Below, piece after piece: positions 18,526-27,793 of a DNA stretch of 64,000 bases (positions are counted from its first letter, which is position 1; each line of letters opens with the position of its first letter). The position numbers and the translations under genes were made by a program. The stretch spans positions 1-64,000 of the forward strand of contig CAIKZO010000016.1 in the NCBI GenBank assembly GCA_903832005.1, in the 5' to 3' direction. The notes under the pieces were generated by a model. It ran no database searches. It worked only from the letters and a program-made list of their open reading frames with translations, and was not told the origin of the DNA. The stretch comes from Enhydrobacter aerosaccus (lineage in GTDB: Bacteria > Pseudomonadota > Alphaproteobacteria > Reyranellales > Reyranellaceae).

Positions 18526-19512
18526 ATGACAACACACACACACGATCATGATCACGGCCCCGATCACGACCACAGTGGCCACAGCCACGGCGGCGGCGGT
18601 CACGGCCATCACGGTCACAATCACAGCCACGCGCCCGCCGACTTCAATCGCGCCTTCGCCATCGGCGTGGTGCTGAACACGACGTTCGTCGTGGTCGAAG
18701 CAACGTACGGCTTCCTCGCCAACTCGCTCGCCCTGCTGGCCGACGCCGGCCACAATCTCGGCGACGTGCTGGGTCTCCTGATGGCGTGGGGCGCCGCCGT
18801 GCTGGTGAAGCGCCGGCCGACCGCGCGGCATACCTACGGCATGAAGCGCAGCTCCATCCTCGCCTCGCTGTTCAACGCCATCCTGCTGCTGGTCGCCGTC
18901 GGCATGATCCTGTGGGAAGCCGTGCAGCGCCTGGGCAAGCCGGAACCAGTTGCCGAGATGACGGTGATCTGGGTGGCCGCCATCGGCATCGTCATCAACA
19001 CCGCGACGGCGCTGATGTTCCTGCGCGGCGGCAAGGACGACATCAATGTGCGCGGCGCCTTCCTGCACATGGCGTCCGATGCGGCCGTGTCGTTCGGCGT
19101 CGTGATCGCCGCGTTCGCCGTGATGATGACGGGATGGCTATGGCTCGACCCCGCCGTCAGCATCGCGATCGCGCTGGTGATCACCTATGGCACCTGGTCA
19201 TTGCTCACGGCGTCGGTGAACCTGGCGCTCGACGCGGTGCCGGCGAACATCGACCCGAAGAAGATCGAGGCCTACTTCGCGGCCCTGCCCGGCGTCACGG
19301 AAGTGCACGACCTGCACATCTGGGCGATGAGCACCACCGACGTCGCGCTGACGGTGCATCTCGTGCGGCCGGGCGCCGGCCTCGACGACGAGCTGTTGGG
19401 CCACGCCTGTCACGACATGCAGGAGAAATACGGCATCGGCCACGTCACCGTGCAGGTCGAGTCGGGCGATCCCGAGCATTCCTGCCGGCTGGCGCCGGCA
19501 GAAATCGTCTAA
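18526..19512 (+). CDS. CDF family divalent metal exporter with His-rich N-terminus
   Basis: A 328-residue cation diffusion facilitator that exports Zn2+, or Co2+/Ni2+, by proton antiport. The first 37 residues are a cytoplasmic His/Asp/Gly-rich metal-binding tail. Six membrane helices follow, with the transport-site residues seen as LLADAGHNLGD (helix II) and HMASDA (helix V). The C-terminal cytoplasmic domain contains VHDLHIWAMS. His-Asp/His-Asp sites favour zinc. No metal regulator is nearby. It is divergent from the CHRD gene. Confidence 0.93.
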   Translation: MTTHTHDHDHGPDHDHSGHSHGGGGHGHHGHNHSHAPADFNRAFAIGVVLNTTFVVVEATYGFLANSLALLADAGHNLGDVLGLLMAWGAAVLVKRRPTARHTYGMKRSSILASLFNAILLLVAVGMILWEAVQRLGKPEPVAEMTVIWVAAIGIVINTATALMFLRGGKDDINVRGAFLHMASDAAVSFGVVIAAFAVMMTGWLWLDPAVSIAIALVITYGTWSLLTASVNLALDAVPANIDPKKIEAYFAALPGVTEVHDLHIWAMSTTDVALTVHLVRPGAGLDDELLGHACHDMQEKYGIGHVTVQVESGDPEHSCRLAPAEIV

Positions 19513-19515
19513 AGG

Positions 19516-21054
19516 TCAGCTCGCGGCGACGTCGCCCACGACGCGGACCCGCACGCGCACCGAGTTACCCGGCAGATAGGCGAGCGGCATGTCCTCGCTC
19601 TCGATCGTCGACAGCGTGTTGCGAGCCGCACCCGCGGCCACCGCACGATCGTTGGCAATGCCCTGCGCCGCCGAGATCGCCTCGACCCGGGTCATATCCT
19701 TGAAGATCTGGTCGCACTCGCCCGAGACCTGGGCGATGGCGGCACCCACGGCATTGGCGCAGTCGCCATGCTCGACGTGGATCACTTCGCTGACGCCCGT
19801 CATCTTGTCCGGGATCAGGAAGGCGCCGCCGCCGACGGCGATCAGCTTGATGTCGCCCGCCTCGGTCTTCATGCGGTCGATTGCTTCTTCCGAAAGACGC
19901 GCAGCCTCGGCGAAGACTTTCTTGCAGGTCGCCGCATCGAGATGCGCGACCTTGCTCTTGTCGCCCAGCGACAGCACGCCGGACGCAATGGCGACGTCGG
20001 TCGTGGTGAGCTGCTTGCCGCCAAAGGCGATGCCGTCCTTCAGGAGCTTGTAGCCCACCGACAGCGGCCCGACCTTCAGAGGATCGAGCTGCACGTGACT
20101 GCCGCCGCCCAGACCGATCGACAGCAGGTCGGGCATGCGGAACAGGGTGCGCACGCCGCCGACCTTGACGACGGAATTGGCCTCGCGCGGAAAGCCGTTC
20201 TTCAGCTGGCCGACGTCGGTCGTGGTGCCGCCGACGTCGATCACCATCGCGTCCTGCAGACCCGAGAGATAGGCCGCCCCGCGCATCGAGTTCGTGGCGC
20301 CCGAGGCGAAGCTGTAGACCGGCAGGCGCCGCGCCTGGCTCGCTTCGGCCACGGTGCCGTCGTTCTGGGTGATGAACAGCGGGGCGGCAATGCCCGAATC
20401 CTTGATCGACTTTTCGAAGGCCGCGATCGTGTCACGCGACAAGTCGGCCAGGGCCGCGTTCAAGAGGCCGGCATTCTCGCGCTCGAGCAGGCCGATGCGA
20501 CCCAAGTCGGACGAGCAGGTGATCACGGCATCGGGAATGACCTTGAGGATCAGCTCTGCGGCGCGCCGTTCGTGCGACGGGTCGAGCGGCGAGAAGATCG
20601 ACGAGATGCCGACCGACTTCAGCCCCTTTTCCTTCATCTCGTGGGCCGCCGTGGTGACGGCCGCCTCGTCGAGCGGCATGAACGGCCGGCCATCGTATTC
20701 GTGGCCGCCCTCGACCATCCAGACACCGCCGCACACCAGAGCCGCCAAATCCTCCGGCCAGTCGCAGAACGGCGGCAGGGAGGCCGCGGCCGGCATGCCG
20801 AGCCGTAGCGCCGCCACTTTCGTGAGATGCCGGCGCTGGACCACCGCATTGATGAAATGCGTCGTGCCGATCATCACGCCGTCGATCTTCTTGCCCTCGA
20901 GAAGGCCGGTCGAGCCGAGGCTCTTCAGCGAGTCGAGGATGCCCGTGGTCACGTCCTCGCTGGTCGGCGCCTTCATCGCGCGAACCACCTTGCCGTCTTC
21001 GATCAGGACCGCGTCCGTGTTGGTCCCGCCCACGTCGATGCCAATGCGTCTCAT
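19516..21054 (-). CDS. hyuA: hydantoinase A / oxoprolinase family protein
   Basis: A 512-residue ATP-dependent cyclic-amide hydrolase subunit of the HyuA type. The ASKHA nucleotide-binding signatures are present twice: IDVGGTNTDAV at 5-15 and VIDVGGTTTDVG in the middle. IGTTHFINAVVQRRHL and the later LLSIGLGGGSHV are also characteristic. The frame is open upstream to 21285, but the ATG at 21054 overlaps the stop of the DUF917 gene by four bases, giving the normal N-terminus. No hyuB follows. Its only partners here are the three DUF917 genes upstream, so the substrate is likely a hydantoin-like ring. Confidence 0.92.
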   Translation of the reverse strand: MRRIGIDVGGTNTDAVLIEDGKVVRAMKAPTSEDVTTGILDSLKSLGSTGLLEGKKIDGVMIGTTHFINAVVQRRHLTKVAALRLGMPAAASLPPFCDWPEDLAALVCGGVWMVEGGHEYDGRPFMPLDEAAVTTAAHEMKEKGLKSVGISSIFSPLDPSHERRAAELILKVIPDAVITCSSDLGRIGLLERENAGLLNAALADLSRDTIAAFEKSIKDSGIAAPLFITQNDGTVAEASQARRLPVYSFASGATNSMRGAAYLSGLQDAMVIDVGGTTTDVGQLKNGFPREANSVVKVGGVRTLFRMPDLLSIGLGGGSHVQLDPLKVGPLSVGYKLLKDGIAFGGKQLTTTDVAIASGVLSLGDKSKVAHLDAATCKKVFAEAARLSEEAIDRMKTEAGDIKLIAVGGGAFLIPDKMTGVSEVIHVEHGDCANAVGAAIAQVSGECDQIFKDMTRVEAISAAQGIANDRAVAAGAARNTLSTIESEDMPLAYLPGNSVRVRVRVVGDVAAS

Positions 21055-22133
21055 GATGAAAACACGCTCCTGAAGTCGAGGTCGTAGCCGAACGCCCGGG
21101 GCCCAACACGATCGAGGCCCTTGGGGGTAAGGAAGATTTCCGGCGGCGGCAGCGCGATCATGGTGACCCTCTGGCCGTAGCGGATGGTCTCGCTGCCGAC
21201 CGCCTCGCCCGACACCGAGTCGAGTACGCAGATCAGGTCGGGCGACATGGCAAGCGGCTGCTCGTCGCGATAGGCGATGATCCATTCATTCTGGAAATCG
21301 ATGCGCGCCGACACGCCGCGGAAGTCGTCGCTGCCGTCCAGGCGCAGGACGCCGCGCAGATAACCTTCGGTGACCCGCCGCGCCACATCGACCACCTTGC
21401 CCTTGAACAGGAGCACGCCGGGCTCGACGGCCAGGATCGCCGCCACCGCGTCCTCGTGCCGGCGCTGCGCCTCGCGCACCGCGTGGCCGATGGCAATCGC
21501 CTTGGTCGTGGTGCCGTGGATGCCCCACTTCTTGATCTCCGCACCGGTGCGCGGCGGCGCGCACATGATGGCGGTCGAGCCGTATTCGACACAGATCTTG
21601 CGCGCCACCCGCTCGGTCCACTTCGCGTTCGGCGTGTTGTGCACGACGCTTTCCAGGCCGCGCACATCGACCAGTGCGAGGGGAGAGGGTTTCAGCCCGC
21701 CGATCGCGGTCGAGGTCATCTGCCCCTCGGGGTACGCGCGGCCCATCGGGTCGCTGTCGACGACCGGCAGCTTCATCAGCGCCGACGCCATGAGCGGTCG
21801 CACGCCGTTGCCACCGCCGATCTCCACGCTCATCAGGGCCGTGAACTTGCGCTTGATATGCTCTTCCATCGTCCGCACGGCGCGCACGATCGTCTGCGGA
21901 TCGCCCAATCGCTCGGCCCCGACCAGCGGCGCGCCCATTCCGCCGGCGCCAGCCACCAGGTCGTCGTCGGACAGGTCGGACGCCGGCATCAGGTGCGCGC
22001 GATGGCCCTGCTTGTAGAGCGCGCGCATGTTCAGCAGCGGCACATAGGGATTGCCGCCGCCACCGGTGCCCAGCACCCAGGCGCCGACGGCCAGCGATTC
22101 GATTTCGTCGAGGGTGAGTTCCCGTGCGGTCAT
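21051..22133 (-). CDS. DUF917 family protein, copy 1 (nearest hyuA)
   Basis: A 360-residue DUF917 protein. As I recall, the family was renamed S-methyl-thiohydantoin desulfurase after one member was characterised; most members are uncharacterised and sit next to hydantoinase A genes. Landmarks shared with the other two copies are TLDEIESLAVGAWVLGTGGG, MSVEIGGGNG, VVDSDPMGRAYPEGQMTS, VEYGST, IHGTTTKAIAIGHAVREAQ and the C-terminal RVGPRAFGYDLDF. It carries APPRTGAE where copy 2 has QPPRSGAE and copy 3 has KAPRTGAE. Four-base overlaps join it to genes on both sides. Confidence 0.9.
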   Translation of the reverse strand: MTARELTLDEIESLAVGAWVLGTGGGGNPYVPLLNMRALYKQGHRAHLMPASDLSDDDLVAGAGGMGAPLVGAERLGDPQTIVRAVRTMEEHIKRKFTALMSVEIGGGNGVRPLMASALMKLPVVDSDPMGRAYPEGQMTSTAIGGLKPSPLALVDVRGLESVVHNTPNAKWTERVARKICVEYGSTAIMCAPPRTGAEIKKWGIHGTTTKAIAIGHAVREAQRRHEDAVAAILAVEPGVLLFKGKVVDVARRVTEGYLRGVLRLDGSDDFRGVSARIDFQNEWIIAYRDEQPLAMSPDLICVLDSVSGEAVGSETIRYGQRVTMIALPPPEIFLTPKGLDRVGPRAFGYDLDFRSVFSS

Positions 22134-23209
22134 GCGAAGACGCTCGTGTAATCGAGATCGTAGCCGAAGGCGCGCGGGCCGACGTGCTCCATGCCCTTCG
22201 GCGTCAGGAAGACCGGGGGCGGCGGCAAGGCGATCACCGTCACCCGCTGGCCATAGCGAATGGTCTCGCTGCCCACCGCCTCGCCCGACACCGCGTCGAG
22301 CACGCAGATCAGGTCGGGCGACATGGCGAGCGGCTCGCCGTCACGGCGCGCCACGATCCACTCGTTCTGGAAATTGATCTCCAGGCGCGACCCGCGATCA
22401 CCGTCCAGCCCATCGAACCGCGCGATGCCACGCAGATACCCCTCGGTGACGCGGCGTTCGACGTCGATCACCTTGCCGCGGAACAGCACCTTGCCCGGCT
22501 CGACGGCGAGGATGGCCGCGATCGGATCGGCGTGGGTGCGCTGCGCCTCGCGCACGGCGTGGCCAATGGTGATCGCCTTGGTCGTGGTGCCGTGGATGCC
22601 CCACTTCTTCACTTCCGCGCCGCTGCGCGGCGGCTGGCAGGTCGACGAGGTCGAGCCGTATTCGACCACGATCTTGCGGCCGACCCGCTCCACCCACTTC
22701 CAGCTCGGGACCTTATCGATCACGGACTCCAGCCCGCGCACGTCGACGACGGTCATCGGATAGGGCGTGAGGTCGCCCACCGCCACGGAGGTCATCTGCG
22801 CCTCGGGATAGGCCCGGCCCATCGTATCGCTGTCGACGACCGGGACGCCGAGATTGGCCGCCACCAGGAAGGGGCGCACGCCGTTGCCGCCGCCGATCTC
22901 CATCGCCATGACGGCGTCGAACTTGCGCCTGGTGTGCTCTTCCATCAGCCGGGCCGCGCGGGCGAAGACGCGATGATCGGTCAGGCGCTCGATGCCGACC
23001 AGGGGCGCGCCCATGCCGGCGATCACCGCGACGTAGGCATCGTCGGCGAGGTCCTCGGCGTCGATCAGCTGCACGCGCTTGCCTTCCTTGTAGAGCAGGC
23101 GCGCGTTCAGCAACGACAGGTACGGATTGCCGCCGCCGCCCGTGCCCAGCACCCAGGCGCCGACGGCCAGGGACTCGATCTCGTCGAGGGTGATCTCCCT
23201 CTTGCTCAC
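22130..23209 (-). CDS. DUF917 family protein, copy 2 (middle)
   Basis: A 359-residue paralogue of the flanking DUF917 genes, aligned end to end with no large gaps. It starts with GTG overlapping the stop of copy 3 as GTGA, and its own stop overlaps copy 1. The frame remains open upstream inside copy 3, but that part is out-of-frame noise. It keeps LGTGGGGNPYLSLLN, MAMEIGGGNGVRP and VDSDTMGRAYPEAQMTS. The conserved Gly-rich segments probably form the active-site or subunit interfaces. Cytoplasmic; no signal peptide. Confidence 0.9.
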   Translation of the reverse strand: MSKREITLDEIESLAVGAWVLGTGGGGNPYLSLLNARLLYKEGKRVQLIDAEDLADDAYVAVIAGMGAPLVGIERLTDHRVFARAARLMEEHTRRKFDAVMAMEIGGGNGVRPFLVAANLGVPVVDSDTMGRAYPEAQMTSVAVGDLTPYPMTVVDVRGLESVIDKVPSWKWVERVGRKIVVEYGSTSSTCQPPRSGAEVKKWGIHGTTTKAITIGHAVREAQRTHADPIAAILAVEPGKVLFRGKVIDVERRVTEGYLRGIARFDGLDGDRGSRLEINFQNEWIVARRDGEPLAMSPDLICVLDAVSGEAVGSETIRYGQRVTVIALPPPPVFLTPKGMEHVGPRAFGYDLDYTSVFA

Positions 23210-24300
23210 GCAAACACGCTCTTGAAGTCGATGTCGTAGCCGAAAGCGCGCGGGCCCACGTGCTGCAGGCCCTTCTCCGACAGAAACACCGGCGGCGGTG
23301 GCAGCGCGATCACGGTGACGCGCTGGCCGTAGCGGATGGTCTCCGTGCCGACCGCCTCGCCCGCCACCGAGTCGAGCACGCAGATCAGGTCGGGCGACAT
23401 GGCGACCGGCTTGGCCCCAGATTCTCCAGATTGGAGCCAGGCCACGATCCACTCGTTCTGGAAATTGAGCTCGAGGTTGGAGCCGCGATACTCGTCCGTG
23501 CCGTCGAAGCGCGTGCGCCCGCGCAGGAAGCCTTCGGTGGCGCGCCGCTCGACGTCCATCACCTTGCCCTTGAACAGGATCTTGCCGGGCTCGACGCCCA
23601 GGATCGCGGCAACCGGATCCTCGTGCTTGCGCTGGGCTTCGCGCACGGCGTGGCCGATCGCGATCGCCTTGGTGGTCGTGCCGTGCACACCCCACTTCTT
23701 GACCTCGGCGCCGGTGCGCGGCGCCTTGCAGGTCGACGCGATCGAGCCGTACTCGACGCAGATCTTGCGGCTGACCCTCTCCATCCACTTCCAGGTCGGC
23801 ACTTTCTCGACCACCGATTCGAGGCCGCGCACGTCGACAGTGGTGAGCGGGAACGGCACGAGATCGCCGACCGCGACCGAGGTCATCTGCGCCTCGGGGT
23901 AGGCACGACCCATCATGTCGCTATCGATCACCGCCCGCTTCAAATGCGCCGCCGCCATGAGCGGCTGGATCGAATTGCCGCCGCCGATCTCGAGCGACAT
24001 GATCCCGCGGAATTTGTGGCCAGTGTGGCTTTCCATGAGCTCGACCGCGCGCGCGATCGTTCGGCTATCGGTCAGGCGTTCCTGGCCGACCAGCGGCGCG
24101 CCCATGTTCGAGACGGCCGCGACCCAGTCGTCATCGGCCAGTTCCGACGCCGGCATGAGTTGCACCTTGTAGCCCTCCTTGTAGAGGGCACGCATGTTCA
24201 GCAGGCCAAGATAGGGGCTGCCGCCGCCGCCGGTGCCCAGCACCCAGGCGCCCACGGCGAGCGATTCGATATCGTCCAGCGTAATGTCGCGTAGCGGCAT
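23206..24300 (-). CDS. DUF917 family protein, copy 3 (operon-proximal)
   Basis: A 364-residue DUF917 protein, the first gene of the leftward operon with copies 2 and 1 and hyuA. It is closest to copy 2, sharing AYPEAQMTSVAVGDL and the VEKVP-WKW region. It differs by a short insertion near residue 285 (LQSGESGAK) absent from the others. The ATG at 24300 lies about 70 bases from the divergent flavin reductase gene, so the operon promoter must be in 24301-24370. The three copies may be subunits of a hetero-oligomer or enzymes for related rings. Confidence 0.9.
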   Translation of the reverse strand: MPLRDITLDDIESLAVGAWVLGTGGGGSPYLGLLNMRALYKEGYKVQLMPASELADDDWVAAVSNMGAPLVGQERLTDSRTIARAVELMESHTGHKFRGIMSLEIGGGNSIQPLMAAAHLKRAVIDSDMMGRAYPEAQMTSVAVGDLVPFPLTTVDVRGLESVVEKVPTWKWMERVSRKICVEYGSIASTCKAPRTGAEVKKWGVHGTTTKAIAIGHAVREAQRKHEDPVAAILGVEPGKILFKGKVMDVERRATEGFLRGRTRFDGTDEYRGSNLELNFQNEWIVAWLQSGESGAKPVAMSPDLICVLDSVAGEAVGTETIRYGQRVTVIALPPPPVFLSEKGLQHVGPRAFGYDIDFKSVFA

Positions 24301-24370
24301 GCGTTTGCCATTCTCCCTACTGGCTTCTATTTAGCCATCTCACCGTCGTCTGACAAAGGAACCCTACGCA

Positions 24371-24940
24371 ATGTCCGAGCCAATCAAGCTGATCGCTTTC
24401 TGCGGCAGCCTGCGCAAAGCTTCCTTCAATCGCATGGCGCTGAACCTCTTCATCGAGCACGTGCCGGCGGGCGTCACCGTGGAGACGATCGAGATCGGTG
24501 ACTGGCCGCACTACGACGCCGACCTGCAGGCCAAGGGCTTTCCGGACAAGGTGCATGCCGCGCAGAAGGCCATGCTGGCCGCAGACGGCATCGTCTTCGC
24601 CACGCCCGAATACAATTACTCAGTGCCGGGCGTGCTGAAGAACGCCATCGACTGGCTGTCGCGCACGACGCCGCAGCCGTTCGCCGCCAAGCCGGTCGCG
24701 ATGTTCGGCGCCGCCGGCGGACCGCTCGGCACGGCGCGCGCCCAGTATCACCTGCGGCAGATGATGGTGTTCCTCGACGGACGGCCGGTGAACAAGCCGG
24801 AAGTGATGATCGGCCAGGCGCACACCAAGTTCGTCGACGGCAAGTTCAACGACGAGGTGGGGCTGAAGCTGCTGACCGATCTCGGCGCATCGCTGGCGCT
24901 CGCGGTGCGCCAGGCCAGGGCCGCCGCTCAGGTCAAGTAA
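24371..24940 (+). CDS. NADPH-dependent FMN reductase / NAD(P)H:quinone reductase (ChrR-like)
   Basis: A 189-residue flavodoxin-fold FMN reductase. The FMN phosphate loop is seen as CGSLRKASFNR at 11-21 and the second signature as TPEYNYSVPGVLKNAIDW at about 77-94. Relatives reduce quinones, chromate and azo dyes, or supply reduced FMN to oxygenases. AAAGGA lies before the ATG. It is divergent from the DUF917 operon and its 3' end overlaps the convergent FAD monooxygenase by eight bases. A role in supplying reduced flavin to nearby oxygenation is possible. Confidence 0.9.
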   Translation: MSEPIKLIAFCGSLRKASFNRMALNLFIEHVPAGVTVETIEIGDWPHYDADLQAKGFPDKVHAAQKAMLAADGIVFATPEYNYSVPGVLKNAIDWLSRTTPQPFAAKPVAMFGAAGGPLGTARAQYHLRQMMVFLDGRPVNKPEVMIGQAHTKFVDGKFNDEVGLKLLTDLGASLALAVRQARAAAQVK

Positions 24941-26141
24941 CCGCCTTCGTCTGCACATGCTCTGGCCGGAAGCCCAGGCCCATCAATCGGGCGGGCAGCC
25001 GGCGCAGGAGCGGGAACCACTGCATCAGGATCACCGCGAGCGGCACCTTGACTTCGCCGCTCGAGGCCAGCGTCGGCGCGATGATGCCGTTCTGCACGGC
25101 TACCTGCATGGCTTGCGTTGCCTTGGCGGGAAACAGGCGCCGGGCCTGGACGGCCGCGAGATCGGAGTCCCTCAGCCGGTTCTCGCGCAACGGAGCGGCC
25201 AGCAGATTCGAGGCCGCCACCGCGTCCTGGACGGCAATGTTCACGCCGACGCCGCCGATCGGCGACATGGTGTGCGCGGCATCGCCGATGCAGAGCACGC
25301 CAGGCTTCCACCAGGTCTGCAGCCGCTCGACCGCGACCGTGAGCAGCTTGAGATCGTCGATCGTCTCGAGCTCGCCCAGGCGCTGCTCGAAGCCCGGCAT
25401 CAGCTCGGCCAGTCTCGCCCGCACCTTCTCGATGCCGCCGGCCTTCACCTTGTCGGCGCTGCCCTTGGGAATGACGTAGGCGCATTGCCAATAGTCGCCG
25501 CGATCGATCATCACGATCAGGCCGCCGGCGCTGAAGCGGCCCATGACTTCGCCCGCATCGCCTTCCTGGTGGGTGATGCGGAACCACATCACGTCCATCG
25601 GCGCGCCCAGGATGTCGAGCTTCAATCCTGTCTGCTCGCGCACCAGCGAATGGCGGCCGTCACAGCCCACCACAAGATCGGCGCGAATCTCCTCGTCCTT
25701 GCCGTCGATCGTGGCCCGCACGCCCACGACCTTGCCGCCTTCGGAGATCAGCGCCGTGGCCTCGGCCTTCACCATCAGCTTGAAGCCGGGATACTGCTTG
25801 GCGTGCGCCGCGACAAAGTCGAGGAAGTCCCACTGCGGCATCATCGCGATATAGGGCGTGCGCACCGGCAGGTGCGTGAGATCGGCGATCTTCACACGTC
25901 GCGTGCCGAAGTAGCCCGCGAAGGTCGAGAGCTTGTGATGCGGCAGCTTGAGGAAGTCGTCGAGCAGGCCCAGTTCGTCCATCACCGTCATGGTCGAGGG
26001 ATGGACGGTGTCGCCGCGGAAGTCGCGCAGGAAGTCGGCATGCTTCTCCAGCACCACGACATCGCCGCCGGCCCGCGCCAGCAAAAAGCCCATCATCAGA
26101 CCGGCGGGACCGCCGCCGACGATGCAGCACTGGACCCTCAC
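24933..26141 (-). CDS. FAD-dependent aromatic-type monooxygenase
   Basis: A 402-residue single-component flavin monooxygenase of the p-hydroxybenzoate hydroxylase fold. The GxGxxG dinucleotide site is CCIVGGGPAGLMMGF near residue 9, the DG motif region reads VVGCDGRHSLVREQTG, and the FAD ribityl-binding GD motif is CIGDAAHTMSPIGGVG. It starts with GTG overlapping the aroM stop (GTGA). The open frame extends to 26219 but would bury aroM, so I reject that start. It is last in the operon with an ABC transporter and AroM, which suggests hydroxylation of the imported compound. Confidence 0.88.
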   Translation of the reverse strand: MRVQCCIVGGGPAGLMMGFLLARAGGDVVVLEKHADFLRDFRGDTVHPSTMTVMDELGLLDDFLKLPHHKLSTFAGYFGTRRVKIADLTHLPVRTPYIAMMPQWDFLDFVAAHAKQYPGFKLMVKAEATALISEGGKVVGVRATIDGKDEEIRADLVVGCDGRHSLVREQTGLKLDILGAPMDVMWFRITHQEGDAGEVMGRFSAGGLIVMIDRGDYWQCAYVIPKGSADKVKAGGIEKVRARLAELMPGFEQRLGELETIDDLKLLTVAVERLQTWWKPGVLCIGDAAHTMSPIGGVGVNIAVQDAVAASNLLAAPLRENRLRDSDLAAVQARRLFPAKATQAMQVAVQNGIIAPTLASSGEVKVPLAVILMQWFPLLRRLPARLMGLGFRPEHVQTKAVT

Positions 26142-26809
26142 TCGAGCATCTCGCGCAGCACGCGGCCCGTCGCGGTGATGGCGAGCAGCGCCGGCACGCC
26201 GAGGCCAGGCTTCACCCATTCCTTGGTGGCGGGCGTGTAGCTCATGCAGTCCATCGCAACGAGATCAGGCTTCTTGGCAGCAAGCCGACGCGCGGCGGCA
26301 TCGGCCTCGTCCATGCCGGCGCTGGGCGCCAGCGCTTCGGCCACGACCTCGAGCCCCGCGCGCGACCACTTGGCGCCGAGCTTCTCCGCCTGCTCCGCGA
26401 GCGGGATCAGCAAGCCCAGGCGCCCGCGCGGAAGCAGGCCGGTGCAGAGCCCGTTCAGGATGCGCGAGGGAAACAGCACGTTCTCATCACCCTCCATCGG
26501 CGGGAAATCGCCGGTACAGGCATAAACGATCGCGTCGCAGCCATCGTTGCGCAGCTTCGCCAAAAGCTCGGGCGACCGCGCGATCACGGCCTTCTTGGAG
26601 ATCTTCACGTCCCGGCCGCCACGCAAACGCGTGTAGAGCGTGTCGCCGCCGTACTCGGGCTTCAGCAGATCGACCTCGGCGTCGCTCAAGCCATCGAGCG
26701 CGCCGCGCAGGATCACCTTCGTGCCGGGCGGCGCATGCTGCGCGAACAGCGCCGCGATGTCGTCGCGCGGCGCTTGGCCGATGGTGGCAACTCCAAGAAT
26801 GCGGGGCAT
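26138..26809 (-). CDS. AroM family protein
   Basis: A 223-residue protein of the AroM family, named for an E. coli gene in the aroL-aroM region whose function is unknown. The fold is thought to resemble the Asp/Glu/hydantoin racemase group. Family points seen are VATIGQAPRDDI at the start, EYGGDTLYTRLR, LFPSRIL and LVAMDCMSY near the end. Cys residues in YACTGDFPP and DCMSY sit where racemase-type thiols would be. GGAGGG precedes the ATG, which is one base past the ABC ATPase stop. Confidence 0.85.
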   Translation of the reverse strand: MPRILGVATIGQAPRDDIAALFAQHAPPGTKVILRGALDGLSDAEVDLLKPEYGGDTLYTRLRGGRDVKISKKAVIARSPELLAKLRNDGCDAIVYACTGDFPPMEGDENVLFPSRILNGLCTGLLPRGRLGLLIPLAEQAEKLGAKWSRAGLEVVAEALAPSAGMDEADAAARRLAAKKPDLVAMDCMSYTPATKEWVKPGLGVPALLAITATGRVLREMLE

Positions 26810-26810
26810 G

Positions 26811-27791
26811 TCAGCCCTCCAGGGAGACGGTGTCCGTATCGTTCCAGGACAGTCCTACCGCATCTCCGGCCGCACGGGGAGCCCGTTCGCCGGCATGGGT
26901 CTCGCGCACCAGGAAGGCGCGGTTGTCGGCTGCGCGCACGCGATAGAGCGTGGCGCCACCCACGAAGTTGGCGGTCTCGATCGTGCCCGCCAGCCGCGCC
27001 TCGGCCGCCGGCCCCAGCCGGATCTTCTCCGGCCGCAGCGCACGCGGCTTGGGACCGTCGTCCAGCAGGTTGATCTCGCCGATGAAGTCGGCGACGAAGC
27101 GCGTGCGCGGCTTCTCGTAGATCTCGGTCGGCGAGCCGATCTGCTCGACCTTGCCCTGGTTCATGACGGCGATGCGGTCGCTCATCGCCAGCGCCTCTTC
27201 CTGGTCGTGAGTCACGAAGACGAGCGTCACGCCCAGCCGCCGCTGGAGCTCCTTCAACTCAAACTGCATCTGCTGGCGCAGCTTGCGGTCGAGCGCGCCC
27301 AGCGGCTCGTCGCACAGCAGCACCCGGGGCTCGATCACCAGCGCACGCGCGAGCGCCACCCTCTGCTGCTGGCCACCTGAAAGTTGACCGGGCTTGCGTG
27401 CCTCGAGGCCGGTCAGCGCGACCTGCGCCAACGCCGACGCGACACGTCGTGCGATCTCGGGCTTCGGCACGTCGCGCATGCGCAGGCCGAACGCCACGTT
27501 CTCCGCCACCGTGCGATGGGGAAAGAGTGCGTAGGACTGGAACACCATGCCCATGTCGCGCTTGTGCACGGGCACGTCCGTGATGTCCTGGCCGCCGACA
27601 TGGACACGGCCAGAGTCGGGCTGTTCGAAGCCGGCGATCATGCGCAGGCTCGTGGTCTTGCCGCAGCCCGACGGGCCCAGCAGCGAGAAGAACTCGCCGG
27701 CCTCGATGTCGAGCGTGACCCCGTCGACGGCAATCACCTTGCCGTCGAATGTCTTGGTTACCTGATCGAGCTTGATGGCAGCGGACGACAA
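26811..27791 (-). CDS. ABC transporter ATP-binding protein (spermidine/putrescine type)
   Basis: A 326-residue ABC ATPase of the PotA/FbpC class. Walker A is GPSGCGKT, the signature is [15 protein letters not shown] and Walker B is VLLCDEP, followed by the H-loop [13 protein letters not shown]-terminal TOBE domain holds RPEKIRLG. No ATG lies at the right place: the gene appears to begin with TTG at 27791, two bases after the binding-protein stop, with GAAGAG upstream. Its partners are the binding protein and two permeases that precede it. Confidence 0.9.
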   Translation of the reverse strand: MSSAAIKLDQVTKTFDGKVIAVDGVTLDIEAGEFFSLLGPSGCGKTTSLRMIAGFEQPDSGRVHVGGQDITDVPVHKRDMGMVFQSYALFPHRTVAENVAFGLRMRDVPKPEIARRVASALAQVALTGLEARKPGQLSGGQQQRVALARALVIEPRVLLCDEPLGALDRKLRQQMQFELKELQRRLGVTLVFVTHDQEEALAMSDRIAVMNQGKVEQIGSPTEIYEKPRTRFVADFIGEINLLDDGPKPRALRPEKIRLGPAAEARLAGTIETANFVGGATLYRVRAADNRAFLVRETHAGERAPRAAGDAVGLSWNDTDTVSLEG

Positions 27792-27793
27792 TG

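Noticed and set aside
21055..21285. N-terminal extension of hydantoinase A
   Set aside because: Lies out of frame within DUF917 copy 1; the ATG at 21054 starts the protein exactly at the conserved IDVGGTNTD region.
26142..26219. N-terminal extension of the FAD monooxygenase
   Set aside because: It would lie inside aroM out of frame and adds Arg-rich sequence before the FAD-binding strand; the GTG overlapping the aroM stop fits better.
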